Below, piece after piece: positions 62,230-64,000 of a stretch of 64,000 nucleotides of DNA (position 1 is the stretch's first letter; each line of letters opens with the position of its first letter). This DNA comes from Pseudomonas sp. (GTDB lineage Bacteria; Pseudomonadota; Gammaproteobacteria; Pseudomonadales; Pseudomonadaceae): assembly GCA_030656145.1 (NCBI GenBank), contig JAUSOF010000095.1:62001-126000 (forward strand), in the 5' to 3' direction. Under the pieces are notes generated by a model, which had not been told where the DNA came from, did no database searches, and saw nothing but the letters and a program-made list of their open reading frames with translations. The translations under genes were made by a program, and so were the position numbers.

Positions 62230-62252
62230 AAACCCGGGCCTGTCCCGGGTTT
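62230..62252 (+). terminator. Intrinsic terminator after Tim44-domain gene
   Basis: Stem AAACCCGGG (62230-62238) with CCCGGGTTT (62244-62252), loop CCTGT, then TTGTGTTT on the plus strand. It lies 20 bases past the stop codon. Confidence 0.9.
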
Positions 62253-62393
62253 TGTGTTTCCCGGTAGCCAAGCCCCTCTTGCTCAGCCAGGCCGGGCAGA
62301 GTAAAAACCCAACGTTGGAGAGTTGCTGCGCCATATAGCGCAGCGCTATCCGTTGCTATCCCGTCATTTTGCCTTGCTGCTGGAGTCCACCCT

Positions 62394-62804
62394 GTGGAAG
62401 AAGTCATCGAACAACTGCGTGAAATGAACGAACCAGTACCCGTCGCCCTGGAGCTGCCGGAAGAAGAACTGCTGGTGGAGATCGAAGAGCAGATTCTGAT
62501 CAACCTGCCGTTCGAGCTGCGCGAGTTCCTGCTCAAGGTCAGCGATGTGGTCTACGGTCGCCTGGAGCCCGTCACCGCCGCCGACCCGCAATCGCACACC
62601 TACCTGCCGGAAGTCGCCTCGGTGGCCTGGTCGCTTGGCGTATCTCGCGAGCTGGTGCCGATCTGCGAAGATCGCGGCAACTACTACTGTGTCGAGCAAG
62701 ACGGCACCGTAGTGCTCTGGGAAGGTGACACCGGCGAACAGAGCGAAGAAGAAACCTGGGATTCGGTATGGCACTGGGTCCGCGACGTCTGGCTGGAAAG
62801 CTGA
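62394..62804 (+). CDS. SMI1/KNR4 family protein
   Basis: A 136-residue acidic protein. The N-terminal stretch has a charged helix region ending in ILINLPFELREFLLKVSDVV, and the middle holds ICEDRGNYYCVEQDGTVVLW, the common SMI1/KNR4 (SUKH) core, where family members often bind partner proteins. Some SUKH proteins are immunity proteins for nuclease toxins; no toxin gene is seen next to this one, and solitary members are common in Pseudomonas. The start is GTG at 62394, 8 bases from GGAG. No signal peptide. Confidence 0.82.
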   Translation: MEEVIEQLREMNEPVPVALELPEEELLVEIEEQILINLPFELREFLLKVSDVVYGRLEPVTAADPQSHTYLPEVASVAWSLGVSRELVPICEDRGNYYCVEQDGTVVLWEGDTGEQSEEETWDSVWHWVRDVWLES

Positions 62805-62972
62805 GCGCTTGTAAATAACGCGCGCCGACTGCTTCTGCTTCAACCATCGTGAACCCGGTCGCGGTGGGCGGCGCTCCGCCCGGAGCACAGCCCACCCGCG
62901 ATTTTCCCTATGCACTGCCTGCGGCGAGCAGCGCGCGGATCTCTCCGGCTCGCCACAATGCCCGCGGTCTTG

Positions 62973-63656
62973 TCACAACCGCTGATCGTTGCGCGGGCTG
63001 CTCACGCACCCTGGCACCTCCTGCTCCAGCTGGTTGAGCAGGTACTCGTCAAAATAACTCAAGTCCTGCTCCATTGCGGCCCGCGCCGCCTTGCCGTCAC
63101 CTGCTTGCAAGGCCCTGAAGGCCAATTCATGGAAGTCGTTGAGGTGCAGTAACTGACTGTCATCGGAAAACAGCCGGTTGAAGAACGGCCCGATCTGCAG
63201 GCGCAGGGACTCGATCATGCGCAGCAGAATCGGATTGGCGCAGGCGCGATACAGGGTCAGGTGGAACAGGCTGTTGTCTTGCAGGTAGGCGGCTACATCA
63301 TGCTGCTCAAGGGCCTGCTCCATGCGCAGGATGCAGCCTTGCAACAAGTCAATGTCGGCGCTACCCAAGCGCGGCGCGGCAAGTTCGACAGCCAGGCCCT
63401 CCAGGCTCCGGCGTACCTGAATGATCTGCCGGAAGCGTTCAGCGGTCATCACCGGTACTCGCACAGAGCGCTGCTGCTCACCCTCCAGGGCACCCTCGGC
63501 GACCAGCCGCTGCAAGACGGCCCGCACCGGCATCGGGCTGGTGCCCCAGGCAGCGGCGAGGTCGCGGATTTTCAGGCGCTCGCCTGGCTGGAAACGACCG
63601 GCCAGCAAGTCGCTGCGAACCCGCTGGTAGAGTTGTTCCTGGAGGTTATCGACCAT
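62973..63656 (-). CDS. GntR/FadR-family transcriptional regulator
   Basis: A 227-residue regulator with an N-terminal winged helix (YQRVRSDLLAGRFQPGERLK, LAAAWGTSPMPVRAVLQRLV) and a C-terminal FCD domain that binds a carboxylate via metal. His residues in FHLTLYRACANPILL and DFHELAFRALQAGD are the usual metal ligands. It is divergent from the class III aminotransferase gene at 63852, its probable target. ATG at 63656 is preferred; GTG at 63674 is the alternative. Confidence 0.88.
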   Translation of the reverse strand: MVDNLQEQLYQRVRSDLLAGRFQPGERLKIRDLAAAWGTSPMPVRAVLQRLVAEGALEGEQQRSVRVPVMTAERFRQIIQVRRSLEGLAVELAAPRLGSADIDLLQGCILRMEQALEQHDVAAYLQDNSLFHLTLYRACANPILLRMIESLRLQIGPFFNRLFSDDSQLLHLNDFHELAFRALQAGDGKAARAAMEQDLSYFDEYLLNQLEQEVPGCVSSPRNDQRL

Positions 63657-63851
63657 CAATGACCGCTCTCCCACTGCCTGCGCCGCGAACCAGGGCCCCT
63701 GGCCCCTGCCACTCAGAATTGCTCATCTCGATCCTTCATTACCATCCCCAGAGTCGCCGGATACTAGCAGACGCCAGTCGTTGACCCGGCCGTTGACATA
63801 GCGGCGGTCAGACACCAAGAATGTTTAAAAAAACGAACGAGGTGTTCACGC

Positions 63852-64000
63852 ATGACCGCCAGTGGCATTTCCGAATCAGCCATCAGCACCTTCGCGGCCC
63901 GCGAGCGGCAGCGCTTCATCGAACAGAACCCAGGATCTGTGGCCCTGGCCGAGCGCGCGCGCCACTCACTGTTCGGCGGCGTGCCGATGCACTGGATGGC
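63852..64000 (+). CDS. Class III PLP aminotransferase, N-terminal part, 3' truncated by window edge
   Basis: Only the first 49 residues are present. GAGGT lies 8 bases before the ATG. The readable part ends in RHSLFGGVPMHWM, which is like the (L/F)GGVPMxWM stretch near the N-terminus of glutamate-1-semialdehyde-type and related aspartate aminotransferase family proteins. Active-site residues lie outside the window. It is divergent from the GntR/FCD regulator, a pairing often seen for catabolic aminotransferases. The product is therefore tentative. Confidence 0.65.
   Translation, partial: MTASGISESAISTFAARERQRFIEQNPGSVALAERARHSLFGGVPMHWM

Noticed and set aside
62394..62804. SMI1/KNR4 protein as immunity partner of a contact-dependent toxin
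   Set aside because: No toxin, Rhs or CdiA fragment is adjacent; a GntR regulator and a Tim44-domain gene flank it.

Overview
The window is a high-GC gammaproteobacterial chromosome segment, almost certainly Pseudomonas. Support comes from gene orders I recall from P. aeruginosa: a carbonic anhydrase / 218-aa protein / coxB-coxA-ctaG-coxC / DUF2909 / SURF1 / ctaA / cyoE / SCO block (like PA0102-PA0114), a gcdR-gcdH-gcdG glutarate block (like PA0446-PA0448), split pntAA-pntAB-pntB, recC-recB-recD, and fhp with a NorR-type regulator. REP-like and GTAGG-type interspersed repeats are also typical of Pseudomonas. The species cannot be fixed from this. No rRNA, tRNA, CRISPR array, transposase or phage gene was recognised.

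Layout. 1-4.0 kb: end of a fused TRAP transporter permease, a Na/Pi cotransporter and a stand-alone PilU-type ATPase. 4.1-13.0 kb: recC, recB and recD; recC carries an in-frame REP-like sequence and recD is preceded by repeat-derived inverted repeats. 13.1-13.9 kb: a PuuD/SpuA-type glutamine amidotransferase. 14.4-30.7 kb: an 11-gene minus-strand operon, the most unusual part. It reads srfA-srfB-srfC, a one-TM protein, a secreted vWA protein, an ABC ATPase and FtsX-like permease, a SUMF1-fold protein, two lipoproteins and a membrane vWA protein. 30.9-35.7 kb: an AEC transporter, a truncated GFA gene, a DUF4105/DUF2388/DUF2388 operon and two DUF1127 genes. 36.1-39.0 kb: pyridine nucleotide transhydrogenase. 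39.7-43.4 kb: glutarate catabolism. 43.5-46.4 kb: flavohemoprotein and its NO-sensing activator, divergent. 47.1-55.6 kb: aa3 cytochrome c oxidase structural genes and heme A / copper assembly genes. 55.9-64 kb: mixed housekeeping genes, including a radical SAM gene under an SOS box, glutaminase and several regulators.

The srf operon stands out. It joins a SrfB-type actin/Hsp70-fold ATPase and a SrfC-type P-loop GTPase-like protein to an ATPase-permease-SUMF1-lipoprotein block in the same order as the TagTSRQ module that controls some type VI secretion systems. No T6SS gene lies nearby. I infer a trans-envelope sensing or assembly machine with two vWA proteins. Its function is not known to me. 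Its sampled G+C is lower than that of the flanking rec genes.

Regulatory sites with good sequence support are a perfect LexA-type box before the radical SAM gene, three GT-N7-AC NorR-type sites between hmp and norR, and strong hairpin terminators at 874-901, 36093-36122 and 62230-62252. Coordinates for starts were adjusted by ribosome-binding sites where the longest open frame looked too long.
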